Of a DNA stretch of 5,577 nt, positions 5,324-5,577 are shown one piece after another. The position numbers were made by a program, and so were the translations under genes. The DNA lies in contig JAUHYJ010000282.1 in assembly GCA_030425785.1 (NCBI GenBank), positions 1 through 5,577 of the forward strand, written 5' to 3'. The notes under the pieces are model-generated. The model did not search any database, was not told the origin of the DNA, and was given only the letters and a program-made list of their open reading frames with translations. The stretch comes from Acidimicrobiia bacterium (GTDB lineage Bacteria > Actinomycetota > Acidimicrobiia > Acidimicrobiales > Ilumatobacteraceae). Positions within the stretch are counted from its first letter, which is position 1; each line of letters begins with the position of its first letter.

Positions 5324-5577
5324 TGCGCATCGTCGTCTGCGTCGCTCTGCGGGCCGACTCGACACCCACCGCGCTCCCCGCTCACGACGCCCACGCCGTC
5401 GAGGCAGCGCTCCGGCTGGCGGAGGGGGCCGGCCGGGCCGACGAGGCCCCGACCGAGATCGTCGTCGGCGTGCTCGCTCCGGCCGAGGCGCTCGGCGTCG
5501 CGCGGGGCGCGCTCGCGATGGGTCTCCCACGCGGCGCGCTCGTCGTCGCACCGGCCGACCTGGACGACGACGTGATC
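5323..5577 (+). CDS. Electron transfer flavoprotein beta subunit-like, N-terminal 85 residues (3' end outside window)
   Basis: An ATG at 5323-5325 shares its A with the TGA stop of the flavoprotein gene, and the frame stays open to the window end. The product starts MRIVVCVALRADS, like the EtfB/FixA strand MKIvVcvKqvpD. It continues with HDAHAVEAALRLAE (21-34), the counterpart of the family's 'D..AVEEALRLKE' helix. Then comes EIVVGVLAPAEA (45-56) and RGALAMGLPRGALVV (61-75), which matches the well-conserved 'LR.ALAMGaDRa..v' segment. The stretch between the first strand and first helix is shorter than in usual EtfB proteins, and the 'KQVPDT' part is replaced, so this is a divergent subtype. 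EtfB pairs with EtfA, binds AMP and FAD, and shuttles electrons from dehydrogenases. An etfA gene is expected just downstream. No ribosome binding site is evident, so translation is probably coupled. Confidence 0.8.
   Translation, partial: MRIVVCVALRADSTPTALPAHDAHAVEAALRLAEGAGRADEAPTEIVVGVLAPAEALGVARGALAMGLPRGALVVAPADLDDDVI

Noticed and set aside
3647..5551. A 634-codon open frame on the minus strand
   Set aside because: It is the antisense shadow of the flavoprotein gene and overlaps the start of iclR. The product is Arg/Asp/Val-rich without recognisable motifs.

Overview
The window is high-GC DNA with strongly GC-biased third codon positions. It has Gram-positive-style lipoprotein features, GAGGGGG ribosome binding sites and one probably leaderless promoter. 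Together these suggest an actinobacterium, possibly of the Acidimicrobiia/Ilumatobacter type. That placement is an inference from composition and protein style; no marker gene is present.

Layout: (1) 1-312 (+) is the C-terminal end of an acyltransferase with an SGNH-type domain. (2) 420-1145 (+) encodes a lipoprotein with an 18-bp-repeat stalk, a transmembrane helix and a helical cytoplasmic tail. (3) 1340-1930 (+) encodes a four-helix membrane protein of unknown function, preceded by two inverted repeats. (4) A strong hairpin at 2005-2036 ends the convergent transcription unit on the minus strand. (5) 2053-2949 (-) encodes a bicupin, and 2946-3788 (-) encodes an IclR-family regulator. They overlap in ATGA, so they form an operon. 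(6) Divergently, 3926-5323 (+) encodes an FAD-dependent dehydrogenase resembling tricarballylate dehydrogenase TcuA. Its stop overlaps the start of a gene cut by the window end (5323-5577), which reads as an electron transfer flavoprotein (ETF) beta subunit.

The right half looks like one catabolic module. The IclR regulator (PcaR/PcaU/PobR-like) probably binds the palindrome TTTCGCACAGCGAAA in the 137-bp divergent gap and controls both arms. The flavoprotein oxidises or reduces a small acid-like substrate, ETF exchanges the electrons, and the cupin acts on a related intermediate or as an accessory. The substrate cannot be read from the sequence. Use of ETF in place of the Fe-S/heme partner TcuB is the most interesting feature. 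The left half appears to be unrelated envelope genes. No gap between genes exceeds 200 bases. I see no RNA genes, CRISPR arrays, insertion sequences or phage genes.
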